In this document: in pieces, positions 45,686-53,955 of the stretch
Numbering within the stretch: position 1 is the first letter of the stretch
How the letters are laid out: every line of letters begins with the position of its first letter
NCBI RefSeq assembly: GCF_026626335.1
Contig: NZ_JAPNTZ010000004.1
Span: 1-64,000, forward strand
Origin: Paractinoplanes pyxinae
Lineage (GTDB): Bacteria > Actinomycetota > Actinomycetes > Mycobacteriales > Micromonosporaceae
DNA length: 64,000 bases
Direction of reading: 5' to 3'
The notes under the pieces: model-generated
Database searches by the model: none
Told to the model about the DNA's origin: nothing
The model's input: the letters and a program-made list of their open reading frames with translations, nothing else
Program-made: the position numbers and the translations under genes

Positions 45686-47014
45686 GTGCCCGACACTCCC
45701 GACATCGCCGATCGTCGCGACGCCGTGTGCGTCATCGGGGCCGGCGCCAGCGGTCTCGCCGCGATCAAGAACCTGCGTGAGGCCGGGTTCGAGGTCGACT
45801 GCTACGAGCGGGAGACGTCGGTCGGCGGCGCCTGGAACTGGCGGCACGACCGCAGCCCGGTCTACGCCGGCACCCACCTGGTCACCTCGCGGCCGCTGAC
45901 CGAGTTCCCCGACTTCCCGATGCCGGACACGTGGCCCGACTACCCGGACCACAAGCTGGTGCTGTCCTATCTGGAGCGCTACTCGGCCCACTTCGGGCTG
46001 GAGGACGACGTCTGGTTCGGCACCGAGGTGGTGTCGGTCGAGCCGGTCGGCGACGGCCGGTGGGACGTGACGACGCAGAGCACCGGCGGCGGCTCGTCGC
46101 GGGTGCAGCGGTACGCCGGGGTGGTGGTGGCCAACGGGCACAACTGGTCGCCGGCCCGCCCCGAGATCCCGGGCGACTTCCGCGGCCAGGTGATCCACTC
46201 GGCCCAGTACAAAGACCCGGCTCAGCTGCGCGGCCGCAAGGTGCTCGTGATCGGCGGCGGCAACACCGGCTGTGACATCGCGGTCGAAGCGGCGCAGCAG
46301 GCGAGCACGGTCTGGCACTCGACCCGGCGCGGCTACTGGCACGCGCCGGAGTACGTCCTGGGCCGCCCGTTCGACCAGATCACCGCCCGGCGGCTGCCGC
46401 TGCGGGTGCGCCAGTGGTTCTACCGCCGGGCAGTCACGTTGACGAGCGGCGACCTGACCCGCCACGGCCTTCCGGCGCCGGACCACCAGCCGTACGAGAG
46501 TCACCCGGTCGTCAACAGCCGACTGCCGTACTACCTGGGGCTGGGGCGGATCACCCCGGTGCCCGACGTGACCGCCTTCGACGGCGCCTCGGCCGTGCTC
46601 GCCGACGGCCGCCGCGTCGAGCCGGAGCTGGTGATCACCGCGACCGGCTACCGGCCGCGCTTCGACTTCCTGGCGCCCGAACTGCTGGACATCGCGGAGG
46701 ACGGCCGCCCCGATCTGCACCTGCACGCGTTCGCCCGCCGACACCCGACACTGGCCGTGGTGGGGCTGGTCCAGGCCGGATTCGGGCTGTTCCCGCTGGC
46801 GCACTGGCAGAGCGTGGCGGTCGCGCGCTGGCTGCGGCTGCGCGTGACCGACCCCGAGCGCGCCACCGCCGTACAGCGGAAGGAATCGACCCGCCCGGTA
46901 GCGAGCTGGTCGCGGCGCCGTGTGGTGCCCACTCCGAGGCACTGGTTCGAGGTCGACCACGTCGAGTACCTGCGGGCCGTCGAGGGCCTGCTGCGCGAGA
47001 TGGAAGCGGCATGA
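45686..47014 (+). CDS. flavin-containing monooxygenase
   Basis: A 442-residue FAD/NADPH enzyme. The FAD site VIGAGASGLAAIKNL lies at about 16-30, the NADPH site VLVIGGGNTGCDIAVEAA near 190-205, and the FMO fingerprint F-x-G-x3-H-x3-Y (FRGQVIHSAQYKD) just before it. ITATGYRPRFDFL is the C-terminal ATG-containing motif. It should oxygenate a soft nucleophile (N or S) or act as a Baeyer-Villiger-like enzyme; Tyr in the fingerprint favours the FMO type. GTG start 45686. A 19-codon ORF links it to the hydrolase gene. Confidence 0.9.
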   Translation: MPDTPDIADRRDAVCVIGAGASGLAAIKNLREAGFEVDCYERETSVGGAWNWRHDRSPVYAGTHLVTSRPLTEFPDFPMPDTWPDYPDHKLVLSYLERYSAHFGLEDDVWFGTEVVSVEPVGDGRWDVTTQSTGGGSSRVQRYAGVVVANGHNWSPARPEIPGDFRGQVIHSAQYKDPAQLRGRKVLVIGGGNTGCDIAVEAAQQASTVWHSTRRGYWHAPEYVLGRPFDQITARRLPLRVRQWFYRRAVTLTSGDLTRHGLPAPDHQPYESHPVVNSRLPYYLGLGRITPVPDVTAFDGASAVLADGRRVEPELVITATGYRPRFDFLAPELLDIAEDGRPDLHLHAFARRHPTLAVVGLVQAGFGLFPLAHWQSVAVARWLRLRVTDPERATAVQRKESTRPVASWSRRRVVPTPRHWFEVDHVEYLRAVEGLLREMEAA

Positions 47015-47070
47015 GCGACTGCACCGAGCGGCACCCGGCCGCACCGAAGGACGGCGAGGGCGCATCGTGA
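47011..47070 (+). CDS. 19-residue micro-ORF linking monooxygenase and hydrolase genes
   Basis: ATG 47011 overlaps the monooxygenase stop (ATGA) and the TGA at 47068-47070 overlaps the GTG start of the hydrolase (GTGA). The peptide would be MSDCTERHPAAPKDGEGAS. The overlaps suggest a translational relay that keeps ribosomes moving to the hydrolase start. The peptide may have no function of its own. Confidence 0.4.
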   Translation: MSDCTERHPAAPKDGEGAS

Positions 47071-47840
47071 GTTCGCCACTGCTGCGCTTCGAGGACTGGA
47101 CCGATCCGGTGCCTCCGGCCGAGCGTGAGGTCGTCTCGCTCACCGGGGACGCCGACGCCGCCCGCCCGCCGTTGCTGTTCGTGCCGGGGCTCGGTCACGG
47201 CGCGTGGGCGTTCGCCGAGCACTGGCTGCCGCACGCCGCCGCCCGCGGCTTCGCGGCACACGCGCTCACCCCGCGACCGGGTGGCGACTTGCGGGCCCAG
47301 GTGCACGACGTGGTGCAGGTGGCGGCGTCGCTGCCGCGGCAGGCCGTGCTGGTGGGCCAGGGCGCGGGTGCACTCGTGGTGGCGTACGCGATGGGTCGTT
47401 ACCCGGTCCGGGCGGCGGTGCTGGCGGCGCCCGTGATGGACGGCTGGCCGACGCTGTGGGCGGCGCTGCGGACCAACCCGTTCGGCACGCTGCCGGCCCT
47501 GTTCGGCGGGCGGCTGAGGCTCAGCCGCAAGCAGCTCTTCGGCCCCGAGATGCCGGTCGACCAGGCCCAGCAGTACGTCGAGAGAGTGGCCGCCCGGCCC
47601 CGGCGCGAACTGGTCACGCACGAACCCCCGCCCCGCCCGGCCGGCCGGCCGCCGGTGCTGGTGGTCGGCAGCCCGGACGACCGGATCGTGCCGCGGACCT
47701 CGCTCGACCGCACCGCCACCCGTTACGGCAGCGCGCCGCTGCTCTTCCCCGGCATGGGCCACGACCTGATGCTCGACGTGGCCTGGGCCGACCCCATCGA
47801 GGCCATCCTGGACTGGCTCGACAAGGAATTAGCTCAGTAG
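47067..47840 (+). CDS. alpha/beta-hydrolase-fold protein without the nucleophile serine
   Basis: A 257-residue alpha/beta-hydrolase-fold protein. The oxyanion region is LFVPGLGHGAWAFA (38-50). The nucleophile elbow reads VGQGAGALV (96-104): position 99, normally Ser in GxSxG, is Gly. The acid (GSPDDRIVP, D204/D205) and His (GMGHDLMLD, H232) are kept. It may be catalytically altered, perhaps a lyase, a binding protein, or a cofactor-free enzyme; this is inference. GTG 47067 overlaps the micro-ORF. The 3' end overlaps the convergent otsA gene by 12 bases. Confidence 0.82.
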   Translation: MSSPLLRFEDWTDPVPPAEREVVSLTGDADAARPPLLFVPGLGHGAWAFAEHWLPHAAARGFAAHALTPRPGGDLRAQVHDVVQVAASLPRQAVLVGQGAGALVVAYAMGRYPVRAAVLAAPVMDGWPTLWAALRTNPFGTLPALFGGRLRLSRKQLFGPEMPVDQAQQYVERVAARPRRELVTHEPPPRPAGRPPVLVVGSPDDRIVPRTSLDRTATRYGSAPLLFPGMGHDLMLDVAWADPIEAILDWLDKELAQ

Positions 47841-49229
47841 GGGGCGAGCCAACTCCAGCTCGGTGAGGTAGGCGCGGGCCCAGGCGTGGATGTCGTGGGT
47901 GGTGATGTGGTCGCGCATCGCCTTCATGCGGGTGGCCAGCTCGGCCGGGTCGGCGGCCAAGGCGTGCAGCAGTGTCTCTTTCAGACCGTCCACGTCGTGC
48001 GGGTTGACCAGGAACGCGTCCTCGAGTTCGGCCGCGGCGCCGGCGAACTCGCTGAGCACCAGGGCGCCCGTGTCGTCGCGGCGGGCGGCCACGAACTCTT
48101 TGGCGACCAGGTTCATGCCGTCGCGCAGCGGGGTCACCACCATGACGTCGGCCGTCTGGTAGAGCGCGGCCAGATCGGCCCGGTCGAACGGCTGGTTCAG
48201 GTAGTGGATGGCCGGCTCGCCGACCCGCCCGTACTCGCCGTTGATACGGCCCACCTCGCGCTCGATGCGGTCACGCAGGCCGCGGTAGTTCTCGACGCGC
48301 TCGCGGCTGGGCACGGCCACCTGCACCATCACGGCGTCGCGGACCTTGATCCGGCCGTCGCGCAGCAGCTCGGAATACGCGGTGAGGCGGTGCTCGATGC
48401 CTTTCGTGTAGTCGAGCCGGTCGACGCTGAGCAGCACCCGCTTGTGCGAACCCAGGTCGTGCCGCAGCCGGTGGGCCTGACCCACCACGTACGGCCGGGC
48501 CGAGAGCGACCGCATCTCGGCCACATCGATAGAGACCGGGAAGGCGCCCGTGCGGATCACGCGGCCGTCCAATGTGATCGCGTCGTCGGCGCCGTGCGCA
48601 CCTAGCAGCTTGGTGGCGAGCTGGGCCACGTTGTGGGCCGCCTGCGGCCGCTGGAACCCGACCAGGTCGGCCCCGAGCATGCCGCGCAACAGCTCGATCC
48701 GGCGGGGGAGCTGCATGAACAGCTCGGGCGGGGGGAACGGCACGTGCAGGAAGAAGCCGATCACCACGTCGGGCCGCAGCTCGCGCAGGAGCTGAGGAAC
48801 CAGCTGCAGGTGGTAGTCCTGCACCCAGACGGTGGCGCCGGGCTCGGCCACCTCGGCCGCGGCCTCGGCGAAGCGCCGGTTGACCGAGCGGTACGACTCC
48901 CACCAGCCCCGGTCGAAGACGGGCGGCTCGACCGCGTCGTGATAGAGCGGCCACAGTGTCGAGTTGGCGAAGCCCTCGTAGTAGCCCCGCAACTCGTCGT
49001 CGGTCAGCGACATCGGGCGCAGCCGCAGGGTGCCCAGGTCGGGCAGCCGGGCCGCCTCGCCGATCGCGCCGGGCCAGCCGACCCACGTGGCCGGGGTCTG
49101 TTCCAGGATGGCGTGCAGGGCGCCGGCCAGGCCGCCGGGACTTCGGCGCCATTCGCACGCGCCGTCGGGGGCGATGTTGTCATCGAGCGGGAGACGGTTG
49201 GCCACCACGACCAGCGAGCTCTGACGCAT
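47829..49229 (-). CDS. otsA: trehalose-6-phosphate synthase
   Basis: OtsA joins UDP- or GDP-glucose to glucose-6-phosphate (GT20), for trehalose used in stress protection and cell-envelope lipids. The 466-residue protein has VVVANRLP at the start, [36 protein letters not shown] (donor phosphate site) and [17 protein letters not shown] 49229 is preceded immediately by an alternative GTG at 49232; no ribosome-binding site is seen. No otsB phosphatase gene is in the window. Confidence 0.94.
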   Translation of the reverse strand: MRQSSLVVVANRLPLDDNIAPDGACEWRRSPGGLAGALHAILEQTPATWVGWPGAIGEAARLPDLGTLRLRPMSLTDDELRGYYEGFANSTLWPLYHDAVEPPVFDRGWWESYRSVNRRFAEAAAEVAEPGATVWVQDYHLQLVPQLLRELRPDVVIGFFLHVPFPPPELFMQLPRRIELLRGMLGADLVGFQRPQAAHNVAQLATKLLGAHGADDAITLDGRVIRTGAFPVSIDVAEMRSLSARPYVVGQAHRLRHDLGSHKRVLLSVDRLDYTKGIEHRLTAYSELLRDGRIKVRDAVMVQVAVPSRERVENYRGLRDRIEREVGRINGEYGRVGEPAIHYLNQPFDRADLAALYQTADVMVVTPLRDGMNLVAKEFVAARRDDTGALVLSEFAGAAAELEDAFLVNPHDVDGLKETLLHALAADPAELATRMKAMRDHITTHDIHAWARAYLTELELARPLLS

Positions 49230-49309
49230 CACCGAAGGTTATCGGATGGCTACTCGCAAGAAGACCGACGAGCGTCGATTAAACATGGTTTTAATTTTCG
49301 ACGAATGCG

Positions 49310-50152
49310 TCAGACGACCGCGCCGTCGTCGTAGTCGTCCTCGTCGTCGCCCGAGCGCAACCGCCAGACCAGCATGACCGCGCCCGAGACGATCGCCGCG
49401 AAGCCGAGCAGGGTCACGTAGTCACGGTCGATCGGGAGCACCGTCGGGAACAGGAACAGCAGGAAGCCGACGATCACGCTGAGCACGCCGATGACCGCGT
49501 ACTTCGAGAAGCGGGGCAACGGCGGGGGCGGCGGCGGGACGTACCGCTCGTCCTCGTCGTCCTCGTCGTCGTCGGGCAGGCCGGCGCCGAACGTGTCGAG
49601 GCCGTCGAGCAGCGACGGGTCTTCCTCGGGCGGGGCCGGGCGGTCGGTGCGGCGCCGGTTGAGCGAGACGCCGGAGAAGTCGGACGCGTTCGACAGGCCG
49701 CCGGTGCGCGGCGGCTCTTTCGGCGCCTCGATGCCCTCGGAGGCCGGCCAGGGCGCGGCGGTGGGGTCGACCGAGGTGTGGAAACCGGCGACGATCTTGG
49801 CCCATTCGGCCTCGATGTCGGGCTCGGGGACTGGGGCGGCGGTCGGGTCGGCCGGGGGAGCGGGCGGCGGAGTGGGCGGTTCGCCGCCGGTCGCCTTGTG
49901 CAGATGCTCGCGGGCGACCGCGAGATGGGTGCGGTCGACATAGAGACGGTCGATCGGGCGCGCGGGCAGGGTGGTGGCGCGCAAGATGGGATTGAGATCG
50001 GCCGTGGGCTGCAGATAGGCCGCGATGCCGCCGGCCGCGAGCACGTCGAGGAGGTGTTCGCCGACGCGTGGATCCACGTCGCCCGCGACCGCGTAATCGG
50101 CCGCGTCGAGCCCGTTGTCCCGCCGCCCGCGGCGGGCGCCACCCGCTGTCAC
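49310..50152 (-). CDS. membrane protein with DUF2007-like N-terminus and acidic linker
   Basis: A 280-residue protein. The N-terminal 85 residues (YAVAGDVDPRVGEHLLDVLAAGG, IDRLYVDRTHLAVAREHLH) resemble small signal-transducing DUF2007-like domains. A long Pro/Asp/Glu-rich linker follows, with LPDDDEDDEDERYVPPPPPP near 210. Two membrane segments near the C-terminus (KYAVIGVLSVIVGFLLFLF and VTLLGFAAIVSGAVMLVW) end in an acidic tail. GTG 50152 has gagggag about nine bases upstream. Function unknown. It is 80 bases below the otsA start, on the same strand. Confidence 0.75.
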   Translation of the reverse strand: MTAGGARRGRRDNGLDAADYAVAGDVDPRVGEHLLDVLAAGGIAAYLQPTADLNPILRATTLPARPIDRLYVDRTHLAVAREHLHKATGGEPPTPPPAPPADPTAAPVPEPDIEAEWAKIVAGFHTSVDPTAAPWPASEGIEAPKEPPRTGGLSNASDFSGVSLNRRRTDRPAPPEEDPSLLDGLDTFGAGLPDDDEDDEDERYVPPPPPPLPRFSKYAVIGVLSVIVGFLLFLFPTVLPIDRDYVTLLGFAAIVSGAVMLVWRLRSGDDEDDYDDGAVV

Positions 50153-50282
50153 CCCTGCACACTCCCTCGCCGACCGTGCCTTGAATGGTGACACGACATG
50201 GACAGTCTGCGGGAGTGCGTTGTGGCGCGCCGCCCCGCTTCGTACGCTTCCCCCCAGGCCCGGCCGTCCAGGGAAGGACATC

Positions 50283-51014
50283 GTGTTCTACTGGTTGCTC
50301 AAGTATGTGGTGCTCGGACCGGTGCTGAAGCTCCTCTTCCGCCCCGATGTCCACGGCCTGCACCACCTGCCCCGCACGGGGCCGGTGATTCTGGCCTGCA
50401 ACCATCTCTCGTTCTCCGACTCGATCTTCACACCCCTGGTGGTCGGGCGCAGGGTGACGTTCGTCGCCAAAGCGGAGTACTTCACCGGTAAAGGCATCAA
50501 AGGCTGGCTCATGCGCCAGTTCTTCAGCGGAACGGGGACGATTCCGGTCGACCGTTCGGGCGGCAAGGCGGCCCAGGCGGCCCTGGACACGCTGCTGCGG
50601 GTGCTGCGCGAGGGCGGGGTCGCGGGCATCTATCCCGAGGGCACGCGCTCGCCCGACGGCCGGCTCTACCGCGGCAAGACCGGGGTGGCCCGCCTGGTGC
50701 TCGAGAGCGGCGCCGTGGTGGTGCCGGTGGCCCTGCTCAACACCGACGAGATCCAGCCCACCGGCACGATGATTCCGACGGTCAAGCGGGTCCGGATGAG
50801 GTTCGGCGCCCCGCTCGACTTCTCGCGCTACGAGGCGTCCAAGGGTGACCGCTTCGTCGAGCGAGCGATCACCGACGAGATCATGTTCGAGCTGATGACC
50901 ATGAGCGGCCGCGAGTACGTCGACGTCTACGCCAGCAAGTTGAAGACGACGATCGAGTCCCCGGTCAATTCACCGACATCCCCGCGCGACGCCGGAGCGC
51001 CTGCAGATCGGTGA
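50283..51014 (+). CDS. 1-acylglycerol-3-phosphate acyltransferase-like protein
   Basis: A 243-residue PlsC-family acyltransferase. Motif I is NHLSFSDS (H-x4-D), motif III is YPEGTRSPDGRLYRGKTG, and VVPVALLNT follows as motif IV. The N-terminal hydrophobic stretch (FYWLLKYVVLGPVLKLLF) should hold it at the membrane. The order matches mycobacterial Rv2182c. GTG 50283 has ggaagga five bases upstream. The 3' end overlaps the convergent Crp-type gene by 50 bases. It acylates a lipid or glycolipid; exact acceptor unknown. Confidence 0.88.
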   Translation: MFYWLLKYVVLGPVLKLLFRPDVHGLHHLPRTGPVILACNHLSFSDSIFTPLVVGRRVTFVAKAEYFTGKGIKGWLMRQFFSGTGTIPVDRSGGKAAQAALDTLLRVLREGGVAGIYPEGTRSPDGRLYRGKTGVARLVLESGAVVVPVALLNTDEIQPTGTMIPTVKRVRMRFGAPLDFSRYEASKGDRFVERAITDEIMFELMTMSGREYVDVYASKLKTTIESPVNSPTSPRDAGAPADR

Positions 51015-51657
51015 CGACGATGCGGCGGCCCTCGGTGCGCAGCCAGCCGCGGCTGGCGAACGAGCCGATCGCCTGGTTCACGCTCTGCCGGGAGCCGCCC
51101 GCCATCTCGGCCAGCTGACTCTGGTTGAGCTCGATCGTGATCATCGGCGCCTGGCTCTCGCCGGCCAGCCGTACGAGCGTCTTGGCCACCCGGCCCGGCA
51201 GGTCGAGGAAGACGTGGTCGGTGTTCTGCTCGGTGAGCCGGCGGATCAGCGCGCCGACCGACCGCATCACCGCGTCGAGGATGCGCGGGTTGGCGTGCAC
51301 CAAGTCGATGAACGCCGACCGGGACAGGCTCAGCGCCTGGCAGTCCTCGATCGCCTCGGCCGAGGCGCTGCGGGCCGACGCGTCCAGAAGGGACACCTCG
51401 CCCAGCACGTCGGGCGGGCGGACGACGGTGAGCACCGCGCGCTCGCCGGTCGGCGCGGTGCGGAAGATGGCGACCGCGCCCCGCTTGAGAATGATCAGAG
51501 ATTCGCCGGGGTCGTGCTCGACGAAGATGATCTGGCCCTTGCGGTACGTGCGCGGCACCGCGGTGGCGATCACCCGCTGACGGACCTCAGGCTCGAGACC
51601 GGCGAACATGTCCACTCCGGTCAGCGCGTCGCCATTGTCCGGCATGCGATGGTCCAC
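50965..51657 (-). CDS. Crp/Fnr-family transcription factor
   Basis: A 230-residue protein: cyclic-nucleotide-binding fold (residues 20-130; ILKRGAVAIFRTAPTGERAVL, and GEVSLLDASARSASAEA as the phosphate cassette) and a C-terminal winged helix (ELNQSQLAEMAGGSRQSVNQAI). The cassette keeps E and R-S/A, so cAMP or another ligand may bind. GTG 51657 has ggaggg eight bases upstream; ATG 51645 is an alternative. No Cys-rich N-terminus of the Fnr type is seen. Confidence 0.9.
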   Translation of the reverse strand: MDHRMPDNGDALTGVDMFAGLEPEVRQRVIATAVPRTYRKGQIIFVEHDPGESLIILKRGAVAIFRTAPTGERAVLTVVRPPDVLGEVSLLDASARSASAEAIEDCQALSLSRSAFIDLVHANPRILDAVMRSVGALIRRLTEQNTDHVFLDLPGRVAKTLVRLAGESQAPMITIELNQSQLAEMAGGSRQSVNQAIGSFASRGWLRTEGRRIVVTDLQALRRRAGMSVN

Positions 51658-51904
51658 GGCGTCATCCCTCCCCCGGTGGGAGCCGCGGCGGCGAGTGGCC
51701 GCGCCGGCCCCACGACGCGAACGATCACTCTTAGCACACAGCAACCCGCCGGCGCCATTTCTGCGCACCTGCACCGCGAGCGCCTTATAGGATCATTCCG
51801 CTCCTGTCGCTATCTGTAAACCTCTCGATGCCAAGAGTGAGCACCGGACGGGGGTCACCCCGGTTGTCCGTCGGATTTACGTCATCTGCCCTGACAATCC
51901 CGCG

Positions 51905-52750
51905 GTGCCGGATGCCGAACTGCTTCGAACGACGCTGCGGGACGAGTGGCATCTCGTCCCCAGCGAGATCACCGCCCTGGACGACGTGCTGCTGTCCCGC
52001 GGATGGGAGGTGACCGCCGGGGGTGACCAGTACGTCGTCCGGCTGAGCGACCCCGGCGAACGCCTGCCGGTGGAGGCCGGCCTGGCCGCCGCCGACCATC
52101 TGCGCGGGCGGGACATCCCGGCCGGCGAACCGGTGCGCACGTTGTCGGGTGGTCTCACCGCGCAGACCGGGGCCGGGGCATTCGCCGTGCTGCGCCGGGT
52201 GCCGGGCCGCCGCCTCGACGGCGCCGACCCGGTCGACCAGCAGTGGTGGGGCGACCGGCTGGGGGCGGTGCACCGGGCGCTGCAGAGCTTCCACCACCCG
52301 GGGCTGCGCTCGTGGCAGCCGGTCGACCCTGGCGCCGGCCATCTGGACGCCGAGCCGTGGCTGCGCGGGGCGGTCGCCGACGCGTCGGCCGCGGCCAAGC
52401 GCCTCACGGTCACCGACCGGCTGACGTACGGGGTGCTGCTGGGCGACCCGGCCCCGGGCGGCTTCGTGGTCGATCCCGGCACCGGCCGGGCCGGGCTGCT
52501 CGACTGCGGGGCCAGCGAGGTCGGTCCGCTGGCCTACGACGTGGCCGCCGCGGTGGTGTACGCCGGGGGAGAGCCGAGGTCGAGCGAGCTGATCGACGGC
52601 TACCTGGCGGCCGGGCCGGTCGGGGCGGACGAGCTGCACGCCGTGCTGCCGGTGCTGCTGCGTCTGCGCTGGGCCGTGCAGGCCGACCGGGCGGCTCGCT
52701 GGGGATGTGCGGAGGGGCTGCAGCGGGCGAGGACGGCCCTGGAAGAATAG
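51905..52750 (+). CDS. aminoglycoside-phosphotransferase-fold protein with degenerate active site
   Basis: A 281-residue APH-fold protein. The C-lobe has the pattern YGVLLGDPAPGGFVVD (175-190), where a kinase would have HGD..xxNhL: Leu replaces the His and no Asn is present. LLDCGASEVGPLAYDVAAA (198-216) keeps the metal-binding Asp and the D before the helix. An ATP-binding N-lobe is weak. It may be an inactive pseudokinase or use another chemistry. GTG 51905 start. A direct repeat begins in its last codons. Confidence 0.72.
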   Translation: MPDAELLRTTLRDEWHLVPSEITALDDVLLSRGWEVTAGGDQYVVRLSDPGERLPVEAGLAAADHLRGRDIPAGEPVRTLSGGLTAQTGAGAFAVLRRVPGRRLDGADPVDQQWWGDRLGAVHRALQSFHHPGLRSWQPVDPGAGHLDAEPWLRGAVADASAAAKRLTVTDRLTYGVLLGDPAPGGFVVDPGTGRAGLLDCGASEVGPLAYDVAAAVVYAGGEPRSSELIDGYLAAGPVGADELHAVLPVLLRLRWAVQADRAARWGCAEGLQRARTALEE

Positions 52751-52775
52751 GAAGACGGCCCTGGAAGAATAGGTA
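52732..52775 (+). repeat. tandem 22-bp duplication over a stop codon
   Basis: Two copies of gacggccctggaagaatagg plus gaa or gta lie head to tail (52732-52753 and 52754-52775), differing in one base. Copy one holds the last codons and TAG of the phosphotransferase-like gene; copy two is the leader of the next gene, three bases before its start. Confidence 0.95.
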
Positions 52776-52778
52776 GTG

Positions 52779-53267
52779 ATGCCTTACAGATACTTCTACG
52801 ACTGCGAGTTCATCGAGGACGGGCGCCTGGTCGACCTGGTCTCGATCGGTGTGGTCGACGAGTTCGGCCGCGAGTTCTACGCGGTCAGCACCGAGTTCGA
52901 CGACAGCCGGGCCATCCCGTGGGTGCGCCGCAACGTGCTCGACAAGCTGCCGTCCCCGTCCGACCCGGCCTGGCGCTCCCGCGAGCGCATCCGGGACGAC
53001 CTCTACGCGTTCCTGAAAGAGCCGGTGGCCGGGCGCGACGAGCAGATCGAGCTGTGGGCCTGGTTCGCCGCGTACGACCATGTGGCGCTGGCCCAGCTCT
53101 GGGGCGCGATGCCGGCCCTGCCCCGGGACATCCCGCGCTTCACCAAAGATCTGCGGCAGCTCTGGGACGACAAGGGCAAGCCCACGCTGCCCACCATGTC
53201 GGGCCGGCACGACGCGCTGGTCGACGCCCGGCACAACCTGGCCCGCTGGCGCGCCATGGGCGGCTGA
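52779..53267 (+). CDS. RNase AS-type 3'-5' exoribonuclease
   Basis: A 162-residue DEDDh-fold exonuclease: YFYDCEFIEDG (DxE) at residues 5-15, AWFAAYDHVALAQLWG in the middle, and GRHDALVDARHNLARW (HxAL-D) near the end. It matches mycobacterial Rv2179c, a polyadenylate-preferring 3'-exoribonuclease. ATG 52779 follows a GTG in frame at 52776; the ribosome-binding site is weak. The leader is a 22-bp duplication of the previous gene's end. Confidence 0.92.
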   Translation: MPYRYFYDCEFIEDGRLVDLVSIGVVDEFGREFYAVSTEFDDSRAIPWVRRNVLDKLPSPSDPAWRSRERIRDDLYAFLKEPVAGRDEQIELWAWFAAYDHVALAQLWGAMPALPRDIPRFTKDLRQLWDDKGKPTLPTMSGRHDALVDARHNLARWRAMGG

Positions 53268-53308
53268 GCCTTCGTTTGGCCCCTCGATTTGCGGGAAGGT
53301 CACGAGGC

Positions 53309-53806
53309 ATGACTGACAACGAGCAGGAACGCCGCGACAAGGTCAAAGAGATGGTCAAGGATGCTCGGATCAGCATGCTGACCACCATGACGGCGGACGG
53401 CAAGCACGTGAGCCGCCCGATGGCCCTGCAGGACGTCGAGTTCGACGGCGACCTGTGGTTCTTCACGTACTCCGACTCCGACCTGGTCGAGCAGATCGCC
53501 GTGCACCCCGAGGTGAACGTGTCGTTCAGCGACCAGAAGCAGAACAACTGGGTCTCCATCGCCGGCCAGGCCGTGCGCACCGACGACCCGGCCAAGGCCA
53601 AGGAGCTGTGGAACCCGTTCCTCAAGGCGTGGTTCCCGGATGGCCTCGAGACGCCCAACCTCACCCTGGTCAAGGTGAACGGCGAGACGGCCGAGTACTG
53701 GGAGGCCGCGCACAGCTCGAAGGTGATCACCGTGCTCGGCGCGGCCAAGGCGGCCGTAACCGGAAAGACCCCCGACGCGGGCGAGAACGAAACAGTCCGC
53801 CTTTAA
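53309..53806 (+). CDS. PNP-oxidase-fold stress protein
   Basis: A 165-residue protein of the general-stress-protein-26/pyridoxamine-phosphate-oxidase-like group: MVKDARISMLTTMTADGKHVSRPM, FDGDLWFFTYSDSDLVEQI, VNVSFSDQKQNNWVSIAG. These bind flavin (FMN or F420) and often act as reductases; cofactor not decided here. ATG 53309 has gggaagg further up. It lies 41 bases after the RNase AS gene. Confidence 0.87.
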   Translation: MTDNEQERRDKVKEMVKDARISMLTTMTADGKHVSRPMALQDVEFDGDLWFFTYSDSDLVEQIAVHPEVNVSFSDQKQNNWVSIAGQAVRTDDPAKAKELWNPFLKAWFPDGLETPNLTLVKVNGETAEYWEAAHSSKVITVLGAAKAAVTGKTPDAGENETVRL

Positions 53807-53955
53807 GCGGGGCGGCTGCATCCGGGCGGCGGGCGGCGACTAAAGTTCGGGTCGCAAGCCCGCCCCAGGCCCGGCAGCGCTGCCGACGTCTGACTCCCTG
53901 GGGCTCGACGGCTCAATAGCTTCTCGCAAACCCCGTTACAGGGAGGACGAGCAAC

